DNA of 64,000 bases from JAPORK01 sp026710285 (lineage in GTDB: Bacteria; Pseudomonadota; Gammaproteobacteria; Pseudomonadales; Endozoicomonadaceae): positions 4,402,001 to 4,466,000 of the forward strand of contig OZ241746.1 in the NCBI GenBank assembly GCA_965201045.1. The letters run 5' to 3'. The translations under genes and the position numbers were made by a program. The notes under the pieces are model-generated. The model ran no database searches. It was not told the DNA's origin and was given only the letters and a program-made list of their open reading frames with translations. Shown piece by piece: positions 17,959 to 27,081 of this stretch; the first letter of the stretch is position 1; each line of letters begins with the position of its first letter.

Positions 17959-18623
17959 CCTTGTTTTCCTTAATTTTATTTTCTATTTGGTAAAGTGTTA
18001 GGAAAACATATTTTAAAAGGGTTGTAAATCATAGCTTAGAAGCACTAGGTTGTAATAAAAAAATTGACCATTTAATTTGTTCAAAAAGCGCCTTAACTCA
18101 GCATACGCTTGTTTTTTATGATTATGGAGTACCTGGGGGGAGTTACATATTATCATTGATTCTGTTAAACAGCAGTTTGAACAATTAAGCTTCTTAATGA
18201 CCACGGTAAGATACAGAAAAATCAGTATCTTATAAGCACAAAAAATGAACTGCTGTACAAAATTAAATTAAAAGAACGTTTATTTTTTTCAATAGTTTTA
18301 CGGGTTTTCAGCGATAAATTGCATCTCCTAACAGGATTTTTTGTTTTACCCAATATAAAAAAGCTTTTAAAATAAATAACTTAAAAAAATCCCAAAATAT
18401 TGAAATAATAAACTTGTATGAAATAATAAAATCATGGTAAGATAGATATTCAATTTCAAAACATTTGGCTTTATTTTTGCGTACCTTTTTAATAATAATT
18501 TGATAATAATCATTTCTGATAAAGTGAACCCAATGTTTTCAAGTGAAATTGGTCTACACAAAAATATATTTATTAAAATAGTAATTAAATCCGTTAACTC
18601 ATTTTTATGGAGAGATACAAACT

Positions 18624-19286
18624 ATGGCTATCCCAACTTCATCATATCCAAACCTCAAGTCTTATTTTCCTGAACAATATTCTTCAGTATCTAAAGATCA
18701 GCTCCCTGAAATTAAAGATCAGCAATTCGTCGACGCTAGAGATCCAAAAGGTATCGGCACTCATGAAAAATATTCTTCAGTATCTAAACCTGAAATTAAA
18801 GATAAGCAAGGTACAATCAATAAGACTGATCACAGAATGAGCTTTTTCGCGGCTTTAAATAAGTTTCTTTCAGGAGATAGATCCTTTTTCTTATTCATGA
18901 CTATGTTTTTCTGCATGATGAGTACGGTACCATTTCCTCTAATTGCGATATTACCAGTTATTGCGGTAGTTGTGGTAATTATTACTTGTAAGTTAACCTA
19001 TGATTTTTTGAATTCGTCTGAATATTTGCTCACCAAAAAAAGTAAAAAAGAATTAACTGCGGATCTGGAACAACTTTGCAACAAGGAGGAGGAGTATAAA
19101 GAAAGATTGAAAAAATTACAACAGCAACTTGATAATTCAAATTCTGATGTTTTTTATATGGAACCCTATTATAAACAGAAGGAAATAAGATTTCTACAAG
19201 GCTTGATAGAAAAAACAAAACATGAGATCTATACTATCGAACGTGCATTAAAAAAGTTCAGTGAAATATACGAAAATAATAATTGA
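18624..19286 (+). CDS. Array protein 1: two-helix membrane protein with C-terminal coiled coil
   Basis: 220 aa, family not recognised. Residues 1-75 are polar with an internal duplication (EQYSSVSKDQLPEIKDQQ at 17-34, EKYSSVSKPEIKDKQ at 48-62). Residues 87-122 form a two-lobed hydrophobic stretch with a short turn at PFPL. Residues 140-215 are charged with heptad-like Leu/Glu/Lys, probably a coiled coil. There is no signal peptide. The layout resembles chlamydial inclusion-membrane (Inc) proteins, but that is architecture only. ATG at 18624 with GGAGA upstream. Confidence 0.85.
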   Translation: MAIPTSSYPNLKSYFPEQYSSVSKDQLPEIKDQQFVDARDPKGIGTHEKYSSVSKPEIKDKQGTINKTDHRMSFFAALNKFLSGDRSFFLFMTMFFCMMSTVPFPLIAILPVIAVVVVIITCKLTYDFLNSSEYLLTKKSKKELTADLEQLCNKEEEYKERLKKLQQQLDNSNSDVFYMEPYYKQKEIRFLQGLIEKTKHEIYTIERALKKFSEIYENNN

Positions 19287-20160
19287 CAGTGCTGATGCCG
19301 GCAGACAGATGTATAACGGATCTTGCGTCATAGTAGAAGGTAATCACTACCAGGCGTAAACAAAAAAATAGACTGTGATAAAACATTCCTACATCAACCA
19401 TCTATCTGCCACTCAAACTATTCCAGACAAGGATGTGTCATTGATTGAAAAAGAAAAATATAATTTAATTGAAAAACATCCCAGCCGGACCTGCTTTTTG
19501 GTGATATTTTTCATAGCATACATTTATGATAAACACTCATTAAAATTATAAATGTCGTTTAAAATTTACCAACATATATTATGCCAAAAATTTCTAAATC
19601 GGGATGTTTAGGTCAAGTTGCATTTTTCAGAACTAACGACTTATAACCTATAAAAAGATGACCAATAGATGCTTAAACTGATCAGAGTTCTTCTCTTTAT
19701 AATGTTATAATGAATTAACAATTAAGCTTCTTAATGACCACGGTAAGATACAGAAAAATCAGTATCTTATAAGCAAAAAAAATGAACTGCTGTACAAAAT
19801 TAAATTAAAAGAACGTTTATTTTTTTCAATAGTTTTACGGGTTTTCAGCGATAAATTGCATCTCCTAACAGGATTTTTTGTTTTACCCAATATAAAAAAG
19901 CTTTTAAAATAAATAACTTAAAAAAATCCCAAAATATTGAAATAATAAACTTGTATGAAATAATAAAATCATGGTAAGATAGATATTCAATTTCAAAACA
20001 TTTGGCTTTATTTTTGCGTACCTTTTTAATAATAATTTGATAATAATCATTTCTGATAAAGTGAACCCAATGTTTTCAAGTGAAATTGGTCTACACAAAA
20101 ATATATTTATTAAAATAGTAATTAAATCCGTTAACTCATTTTTATGGAGAGATACAAACT

Positions 20161-20823
20161 ATGGCTATCCCAACTTCATCATATCCAAACCTCAAGTCTT
20201 ATTTTCCTGAACAATATTCTTCAGTATCTAAAGATCAGCTCCCTGAAATTAAAGATCAGCAATTCGTCGACGCTAGAGATCCAAAAGGTATCGGCACTCA
20301 TGAAAAATATTCTTCAGTATCTAAACCTGAAATTAAAGATAAGCAAGGTACAATCAATAAGACTGATCACAGAATGAGCTTTTTCGCGGCTTTAAATAAG
20401 TTTCTTTCAGGAGATAGATCCTTTTTCTTATTCATGACTATGTTTTTCTGCATGATGAGTACGGTACCATTTCCTCTAATTGCGATATTACCAGTTATTG
20501 CGGTAGTTGTGGTAATTATTACTTGTAAGTTAACCTATGATTTTTTGAATTCGTCTGAATATTTGCTCACCAAAAAAAGTAAAAAAGAATTAACTGCGGA
20601 TCTGGAACAACTTTGCAACAAGGAGGAGGAGTATAAAGAAAGATTGAAAAAATTACAACAGCAACTTGATAATTCAAATTCTGATGTTTTTTATATGGAA
20701 CCCTATTATAAACAGAAGGAAATAAGATTTCTACAAGGCTTGATAGAAAAAACAAAACATGAGATCTATACTATCGAACGTGCATTAAAAAAGTTCAGTG
20801 AAATATACGAAAATAATAATTGA
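20161..20823 (+). CDS. Array protein 2 (identical to array protein 1)
   Basis: 220 aa, identical in sequence to the product of 18624-19286, including the hydrophobic hairpin at 87-122. The surrounding unit differs from unit 1 by only a few bases (for example GCAAAAAAAATG instead of GCACAAAAAATG upstream), which indicates very recent duplication or ongoing gene conversion. Confidence 0.85.
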   Translation: MAIPTSSYPNLKSYFPEQYSSVSKDQLPEIKDQQFVDARDPKGIGTHEKYSSVSKPEIKDKQGTINKTDHRMSFFAALNKFLSGDRSFFLFMTMFFCMMSTVPFPLIAILPVIAVVVVIITCKLTYDFLNSSEYLLTKKSKKELTADLEQLCNKEEEYKERLKKLQQQLDNSNSDVFYMEPYYKQKEIRFLQGLIEKTKHEIYTIERALKKFSEIYENNN

Positions 20824-21697
20824 CAGTGCTGATGCCGGCAGACAGATGTATAACGGATCTTGCGTCATAGTAGAAGGTAATCACTACCAGGCGTAAACAA
20901 AAAAATAGACTGTGATAAAACATTCCTACATCAACCATCTATCTGCCACTCAAACTATTCCAGACAAGGATGTGTCATTGATTGAAAAAGAAAAATATAA
21001 TTTAATTGAAAAACATCCCAGCCGGACCTGCTTTTTGGTGATATTTTTCATAGCATACATTTATGATAAACACTCATTAAAATTATAAATGTCGTTTAAA
21101 ATTTACCAACATATATTATGCCAAAAATTTCTAAATCGGGATGTTTAGGTCAAGTTGCATTTTTCAGAACTAACGACTTATAACCTATAAAAAGATGACC
21201 AATAGATGCTTAAACTGATCAGAGTTCTTCTCTTTATAATGTTATAATGAATTAACAATTAAGCTTCTTAATGACCACGGTAAGATACAGAAAAATCAGT
21301 ATCTTATAAGCAAAAAAAATGAACTGCTGTACAAAATTAAATTAAAAGAACGTTTATTTTTTTCAATAGTTTTACGGGTTTTCAGCGATAAATTGCATCT
21401 CCTAACAGGATTTTTTGTTTTACCCAATATAAAAAAGCTTTTAAAATAAATAACTTAAAAAAATCCCAAAATATTGAAATAATAAACTTGTATGAAATAA
21501 TAAAATCATGGTAATATAGATATTCAATTTCAAAACATTTGGCTTTATTTTTGCGTACCTTTTTAATAATAATTTGATAATAATCATTTCTGATAAAGTG
21601 AACCCAATGTTTTCAAGTGAAATTGGTCTACACAAAAATATATTTATTAAAATAATAATTAAATCCGTTAACTCATTTTTATGGAGAGATACAAACT

Positions 21698-22360
21698 ATG
21701 GCTATCCCAACTTCATCATATCCAAACCTCAAGTCTTATTTTCCTGAACAATATTCTTCAGTATCTAAAGATCAGCTCCCTGAAATTAAAGATCAGCAAT
21801 TCGTCGACGCTAGAGATCCAAAAGGTATCGGCACTCATGAAAAATATTCTTCAGTATCTAAACCTGAAATTAAAGATAAGCAAGGTACAATCAATAAGAC
21901 TGATCACAGAATGAGCTTTTTCGCGGCTTTAAATAAGTTTCTTTCAGGAGATAGATCCTTTTTCTTATTCATGACTATGTTTTTCTGCATGATGAGTACG
22001 GTACCATTTCCTCTAATTGCGATATTACCAGTTATTGCGGTAGTTGTGGTAATTATTACTTGTAAGTTAACCTATGATTTTTTGAATTCGTCTGAATATT
22101 TGCTCACCAAAAAAAGTAAAAAAGAATTAACTGCGGATCTGGAACAACTTTGCAACAAGGAGGAGGAGTATAAAGAAAGATTGAAAAAATTACAACAGCA
22201 ACTTGATAATTCAAATTCTGATGTTTTTTATATGGAACCCTATTATAAACAGAAGGAAATAAGATTTCTACAAGGCTTGATAGAAAAAACAAAACATGAG
22301 ATCTATACTATCGAACGTGCATTAAAAAAGTTCAGTGAAATATACGAAAATAATAATTGA
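21698..22360 (+). CDS. Array protein 3 (identical to array protein 1)
   Basis: 220 aa, identical to array proteins 1 and 2. Its upstream region shares marker bases with unit 4 rather than units 1-2 (GTAATATAG and AAAATAATAATT), so units 3 and 4 have exchanged or inherited flanks independently of the coding part. Confidence 0.85.
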   Translation: MAIPTSSYPNLKSYFPEQYSSVSKDQLPEIKDQQFVDARDPKGIGTHEKYSSVSKPEIKDKQGTINKTDHRMSFFAALNKFLSGDRSFFLFMTMFFCMMSTVPFPLIAILPVIAVVVVIITCKLTYDFLNSSEYLLTKKSKKELTADLEQLCNKEEEYKERLKKLQQQLDNSNSDVFYMEPYYKQKEIRFLQGLIEKTKHEIYTIERALKKFSEIYENNN

Positions 22361-23234
22361 CAGTGCTGATGCCGGCAGACAGATGTATAACGGATCTTGC
22401 GTCATAGTAGAAGGTAATCACTACCAGGCGTAAACAAAAAAACAGATTGTGATAAAACATTCCTACATCAACCATCTATCTGCCACTCAAACTATTCCAG
22501 ACAAGGATGTGTCATTGATTGAAAAAGAAAAATATAATTTAATTGAAAAACATCCCAGCCGGACCTGCTTTTTGGTGATATTTTTCATAGCATACATTTA
22601 TGATAAACACTCATTAAAATTATAAATGTCGTTTAAAATTTACCAACATATATTATGCCAAAAATTTCTAAATCGGGATGTTTAGGTCAAGTTGCATTTT
22701 TCAGAACTAACGACTTATAACCTATAAAAAGATGACCAATAGATGCTTAAACTGATCAGAGTTCTTCTCTTTATAATGTTATAATGAATTAACAATTAAG
22801 CTTCTTAATGACCACGGTAAGATACAGAAAAATCAGTATCTTATAAGCACAAAAAATGAACTGCTGTACAAAATTAAATTAAAAGAACGTTTATTTTTTT
22901 CAATAGTTTTACGGGTTTTCAGCGATAAATTGCATCTCCTAACAGGATTTTTTGTTTTACCCAATATAAAAAAGCTTTTAAAATAAATAACTTAAAAAAA
23001 TCCCAAAATATTGAAATAATAAACTTGTATGAAATAATAAAATCATGGTAATATAGATATTCAATTTCAAAACATTTGGCTTTATTTTTGCGTACCTTTT
23101 TAATAATAATTTGATAATAATCATTTCTGATAAAGTGAACCCAATGTTTTCAAGTGAAATTGGTCTACACAAAAATATATTTATTAAAATAATAATTAAA
23201 TCCGTTAACTCATTTTTATGGAGAGATACAAACT

Positions 23235-23867
23235 ATGGCTATCCCAACTTCATCATATCCAAACTTCAAGTCTTATTTTCCTGAACAATATTCTTCAGTA
23301 TCTAAAGATCAGCTCCCTGAAATTAAAGATCAGCAATTCTTCGACGCTAGAGATCCAAAAGGTATCGGCACTCATGAAAAATATTCTTCAGTATCTAAAC
23401 CTGAAATTAAAGATAAGCAAGGTACAATCAATGATACTGATCACAGAATGAGCTTTTTCCAGGCTTTACTTGCGTTTTTTATAGACAATAATCCCAATCC
23501 CCTTACATTACTCGCGCCTTTTGCCTGCTCATTCATATTCGTATTACCACCAGTAACGGTTAATCCACTTGTGTTAGGAACAATTATTGCGCTATTTGCG
23601 GTGGGTACGATAATTTTTATTGTTAAGAAAATCTATGATTTTTTGAATTCGCCTGAATATTTGCTCACCAAAGGTACAAAAAAATTAACTGCGGATCTGG
23701 AACAACTTAGAAATATGGTGGAGGAGGATGAAGAAAAATTGAAAGAGTTACACCAGCAACCTGATAACTATTATAACCAGAAGAAAATAAGATTTTATCA
23801 AGACTTGATAAGAAAAACAGAAAATGAGATAAAGACTATCGAACTTGCATTAAAAAAAGTTCATTGA
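23235..23867 (+). CDS. Array protein 4 (mosaic variant)
   Basis: 210 aa. Residues 1-75 match copies 1-3 with a few substitutions (L11F, V36F, K67D). From about residue 76 the sequence changes: the hydrophobic part becomes LTLLAPFACSFIFVLPPVTV and IIALFAVGTIIFIVKKI, and the coiled-coil part is partly different. YDFLNSPEYLLTK remains conserved. An extra A near the end shifts the frame and ends the protein at KKVH, some residues earlier than copies 1-3. Confidence 0.85.
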   Translation: MAIPTSSYPNFKSYFPEQYSSVSKDQLPEIKDQQFFDARDPKGIGTHEKYSSVSKPEIKDKQGTINDTDHRMSFFQALLAFFIDNNPNPLTLLAPFACSFIFVLPPVTVNPLVLGTIIALFAVGTIIFIVKKIYDFLNSPEYLLTKGTKKLTADLEQLRNMVEEDEEKLKELHQQPDNYYNQKKIRFYQDLIRKTENEIKTIELALKKVH

Positions 23868-24783
23868 AAAAATATGCAAAATAATAATTGACAGTGCTGA
23901 TGCCGGCAGACAGATGTATAACGGATCTTGCGTCATAGTAGAAGGTAATCACTACCAGGCGTAAACAAAAAAATAGACTGTGATAAAACATTCCTACATC
24001 AACCATCTATCTGCCACTCAAACTATTCCAGACAAGGATGTGTCATTGATTGAAAAAGAAAAATATAATTTAATTGAAAAACATCCCAGCCGGACCTGCT
24101 TTTTGGTGATATTTTTCATAGCATACATTTATGATAAACACTCATTAAAATTATAAATGTCGTTTAAAATTTACCAACATATATTATGCCAAAAATTTCT
24201 AAATCGGGATGTTTAGGTCAAGTTGCATTTTTCAGAACTAACGACTTATAACCTATAAAAAGATGACCAATAGATGCTTAAACTGATCAGAGTTCTTCTC
24301 TTTATAATGTTATAATGAATTAACAATTAAGCTTCTTAATGACCACGGCAAGATACAGAAAAATCAGTATCTTATAAGCATAAAAAATGAACTGCTGTAC
24401 AAAATTCAATTAAAAGAACGTTTATTTTTTTCAATAGTTTTAAGGGTTTTCAGCGTTGAGTAGATAAAACACTTCGGATCGTTTCATAAATTGCATCTCC
24501 TAACAGGATTTTTTGTTTTACCCATATAAAAAAGCTCCTAAAATAAATAATTTAAAAAAATCCAATATTGAAATAATAAATTTGTATGAAATAATAAAAT
24601 CATGGTAATATAGATACTCAATTTCAAAACATTTGGCTTGATTTTTGCGTACCTTTTTAATAATAATCATTTCTGATAAAGTGAACCCAACGTTTTCAAG
24701 TGAAATTGGTCTATACAAAAATATATTTATTAAAATAGTAATTAAATTCGTTAACTCATTTTTATGGAAAAGAGATACAAACT

Positions 24784-25404
24784 ATGTCTATCCCAACTTT
24801 AAATTTATATCCAGACTTCAGGGCTTGTTTTCCTGGGGAATATTCTGCAGTATTTAAAGATCAGCAGCTTCCTGAAATTAAAGATCAGCTACTCTTCGAC
24901 GCTAGAGATCCAAAAGATATCGACACTCATGATCAGCAAAGTACAATCAATGATACTGATCACAGAATAAGCTTTTTCCGGGCTTTACGTGAGTTTTTTA
25001 CATCAAAGAGAATCTTTAAATTCTTAATGCCTCCGCTTATGCCCGCATTAGCATACTTATTACCACCAATAAAGCTTATTCTAATTGAGTTATTAATAGC
25101 TAGTGCGCTAGTTGGGATAATTGCGATAGTTGCTATTGGTAAGCAAATCTATGATTTTTTGAATTCGCCTGAATATTTGCTCACCAAAGGTACAAAAAAA
25201 TTAATTGAGAATTGGGAACAACTTAAAAAAAGGAAGGAGTCGCATAAAGAACAATTGAACAAGTTATACCGTAATGACTCTGATAAACAGAAGGAAATAC
25301 TTCAGAAACGAAAGTTGATAAGAAAAATAGAAAATGAGATGAGGATTATCGAAATTGCATTAAGAAAGTTGCATGACATGAAGAATACGCAAAACAATAA
25401 TTAA
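24784..25404 (+). CDS. Array protein 5 (most diverged variant)
   Basis: 206 aa. It keeps the plan of the family: a polar N-terminus with PEIKDQ and LFDARDPKDI but without the internal duplication, then HRISFFRALREFF, a hydrophobic pair (about 83-120), the conserved YDFLNSPEYLLTKGTKK, and a charged helical C-terminus. Much of the coding sequence differs from copies 1-3 while the flanking spacer is almost unchanged. Confidence 0.85.
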   Translation: MSIPTLNLYPDFRACFPGEYSAVFKDQQLPEIKDQLLFDARDPKDIDTHDQQSTINDTDHRISFFRALREFFTSKRIFKFLMPPLMPALAYLLPPIKLILIELLIASALVGIIAIVAIGKQIYDFLNSPEYLLTKGTKKLIENWEQLKKRKESHKEQLNKLYRNDSDKQKEILQKRKLIRKIENEMRIIEIALRKLHDMKNTQNNN

Positions 25405-25814
25405 CAGTGCTGATACCGGCAGACAGATGTATAACGGATCTTGCGTCATAGTAGAAGGTAATCACTACCAGGCGTAAACAAAAAAATAGACTGTGATAAA
25501 ACATTCCTACATCAACCATCTATCTGCCACTCAAACTATTCCAGACAAGGATGTGTCATTGATTGAAAAAGAAAAATATAATTTAATTGAAAAACATCTC
25601 AGCCGGACCTGCTTTTTAGTGATATTTTTCATAGCATACATTTATGATAAACACTCATTAAAATTATAAATGTCGTTTAAAATTTACCAACATATATTAT
25701 GCCAAATATTTCTAAATCGGGATGTTTAGGTCAAGTTGCATTTTTCAGAACTAACGACTTATAACCTATAAAAAGATGACCAATAGATGCTTAAACTGAT
25801 CAGAGTTCTTCTCT

Positions 25815-26831
25815 TTATAATGAATTAACAATGGCTCGGTAAGATAATAAACGCTGCTCGGAAATTTCACCTTCTTTAAGTGCAGCCAATAGTGCACAAC
25901 CAGGTTCATGAGAGTGGCTACAATTGCTAAATTTACACTGACCGGCAAAAGATTTGAACTCCCTAAATCCATCTAATACCTGTGAAATCTTTATATGCGA
26001 CAAATTTAATTCATTGATTCCGGGTGAATCTATCAAACTACCACCAAACGGCAAATGAAACAACTGAGAAAATGTTGTCGTATGTTTGCCTTTGTTTGCT
26101 TTTACAGAAAGCTCACCGGTTTTAAGTTGTGCCTCTGGTAACAGCATATTGGTAAGTGAAGATTTTCCTACACCCGATTGTCCCATAAAAATGCTGATGC
26201 GCTGACTTAACATCTCTTTTAATTCATCTATTCCTTCTTTTATATACGCAGATGTTTTTATAATTTTATAACCCATTGACTGGTAAATACTCAATGCAGA
26301 TTCCAGTTCGTGCTGATTTTTTTCTGTGAGCAAATCCGTTTTATTAAGCAGAATAATCGGCTCGATATTGGCTAATTCTGCAATAACCAAATAACGATCA
26401 AGCAACAGATGACTGAACTGGGGAACCGGAGCCACAACGATGATAATATAATCAATATTGGCAGCAACAGAACGTAGCTGACCCTGTGCGTCGGATCGAC
26501 ATAACTCATTACGTCTTGGACATCGGGCTACCACAACGCCGGTATCATTATTATCTTTATGCCAGATGACATAATCTCCGGCAACTAGAGAAGGCAAATT
26601 TGTGCGTAAATGACAACGATAGCGCTGCCTGGTTTCATTAACTGATTCAACATCAATGCGGCGACCATAATGTACAACCACAAGCCCTTTTTGATCAGTA
26701 CTGTATTTTTCTATGGTTAACTGCGATGATTTATCACTATTTTTTCTCTTTTGCTGCAGATGTTTTGTACGTTTTTCCTGTATTTTTTTAATACGCTGAT
26801 TCTGTTTAAGCGTCAGATAACGTTTACCCAT
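25815..26831 (-). CDS. rsgA: Small ribosomal subunit biogenesis GTPase RsgA
   Basis: 338 aa. Circularly permuted GTPase: LLNKTDLL (G4) comes before GQSGVGKSSLTNML (G1) and SLIDSPGINE (G3). The N-terminus is basic (YLTLKQNQRIKKIQEKR) with an OB-fold domain after it, and the C-terminal zinc knuckle has CKFSNCSHSHEPGC. It helps late maturation of the 30S subunit. The start ATG is at 26831. The last six codons (IVNSL-stop) lie in the terminal sequence of the tandem array, so the array abuts or grew from the 3' end of this gene. Confidence 0.95.
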   Translation of the reverse strand: MGKRYLTLKQNQRIKKIQEKRTKHLQQKRKNSDKSSQLTIEKYSTDQKGLVVVHYGRRIDVESVNETRQRYRCHLRTNLPSLVAGDYVIWHKDNNDTGVVVARCPRRNELCRSDAQGQLRSVAANIDYIIIVVAPVPQFSHLLLDRYLVIAELANIEPIILLNKTDLLTEKNQHELESALSIYQSMGYKIIKTSAYIKEGIDELKEMLSQRISIFMGQSGVGKSSLTNMLLPEAQLKTGELSVKANKGKHTTTFSQLFHLPFGGSLIDSPGINELNLSHIKISQVLDGFREFKSFAGQCKFSNCSHSHEPGCALLAALKEGEISEQRLLSYRAIVNSL

Positions 26832-27081
26832 GGCAAAAATTCTGTTGCTCGCTGGCAGACATATAGTGATAGCAACTCACCCGTTTAATCAGGAATAAAA
26901 GGGTGGTATGCTTTAATAATTGTTCATACTGCAGAGAAAAATACATACAGTTGGTCCTGCAAAATCATAACCAGATTAAGGTAAATTTAAAATTAATCCG
27001 GGCGTACGTTACTGATAAAAGACACGCCCCTGAAGTTTGACTATATACTTTACCAAGATACTAACGATTCACTTTAATTTG

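Larger units (their letters stand above)
16734..18045 (-). mobile_element. IS630-family insertion sequence
   Basis: About 1.31 kb bounded by inverted repeats: TAGTGCTTCTGAGC at the left (from 16732) and its near-complement at the right (18032-18047, one mismatch in the first 14). TA dinucleotides at 16732-16733 and 18046-18047 are the expected IS630/Tc1 target duplication. It is inserted immediately behind the stop of an IS3 relic. Its transposase is in two frames. Confidence 0.85.
18180..25830. repeat. Five-unit tandem array of about 1.5-kb repeats
   Basis: Head-to-tail units starting at 18180, 19717, 21254, 22791 and 24322. Units 1-3 are 1537 bp, unit 4 is 1531 bp and unit 5 is 1505 bp, ending at 25827. 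Each begins AACAATTAAGCTTCTTAATG, has an 8-bp inverted repeat TAAGATAC/GTATCTTA, then one gene (start about 444 bp into the unit), then about 500 bp of spacer ending in CTTTATAATG...AATTAACAAT. The last copy of this end is the 3' end of rsgA. Units 1-3 differ by a few bases. Unit 4 shares the upstream part and start of the gene but has a diverged second half. Unit 5 is diverged throughout its gene and has a roughly 29-bp insertion upstream. Spacers are nearly identical in all five. Confidence 0.95.

Noticed and set aside
18013..18204. 63-codon minus-strand frame between the IS630 element and the array
   Set aside because: It overlaps the IS right end and the array start, has no family resemblance and no ribosome site.
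18207..18232. TAAGATAC/GTATCTTA hairpin as a terminator
   Set aside because: The stem is AT-rich and no T-run follows; it occurs at the start of each array unit and may be structural, but termination is not supported.
18367..18561. 64-codon minus-strand frame repeated in each array unit (also near 19904, 21441, 22978, 24518)
   Set aside because: It lies in the AT-rich region upstream of each array gene, on the opposite strand, without a ribosome site. Its repetition is explained by the repeat itself, and in unit 5 its end is changed.
18180..25830. CRISPR or phage tail-fibre-like repeats
   Set aside because: Units are 1.5 kb, each with one coding gene, and no cas or phage genes are nearby.
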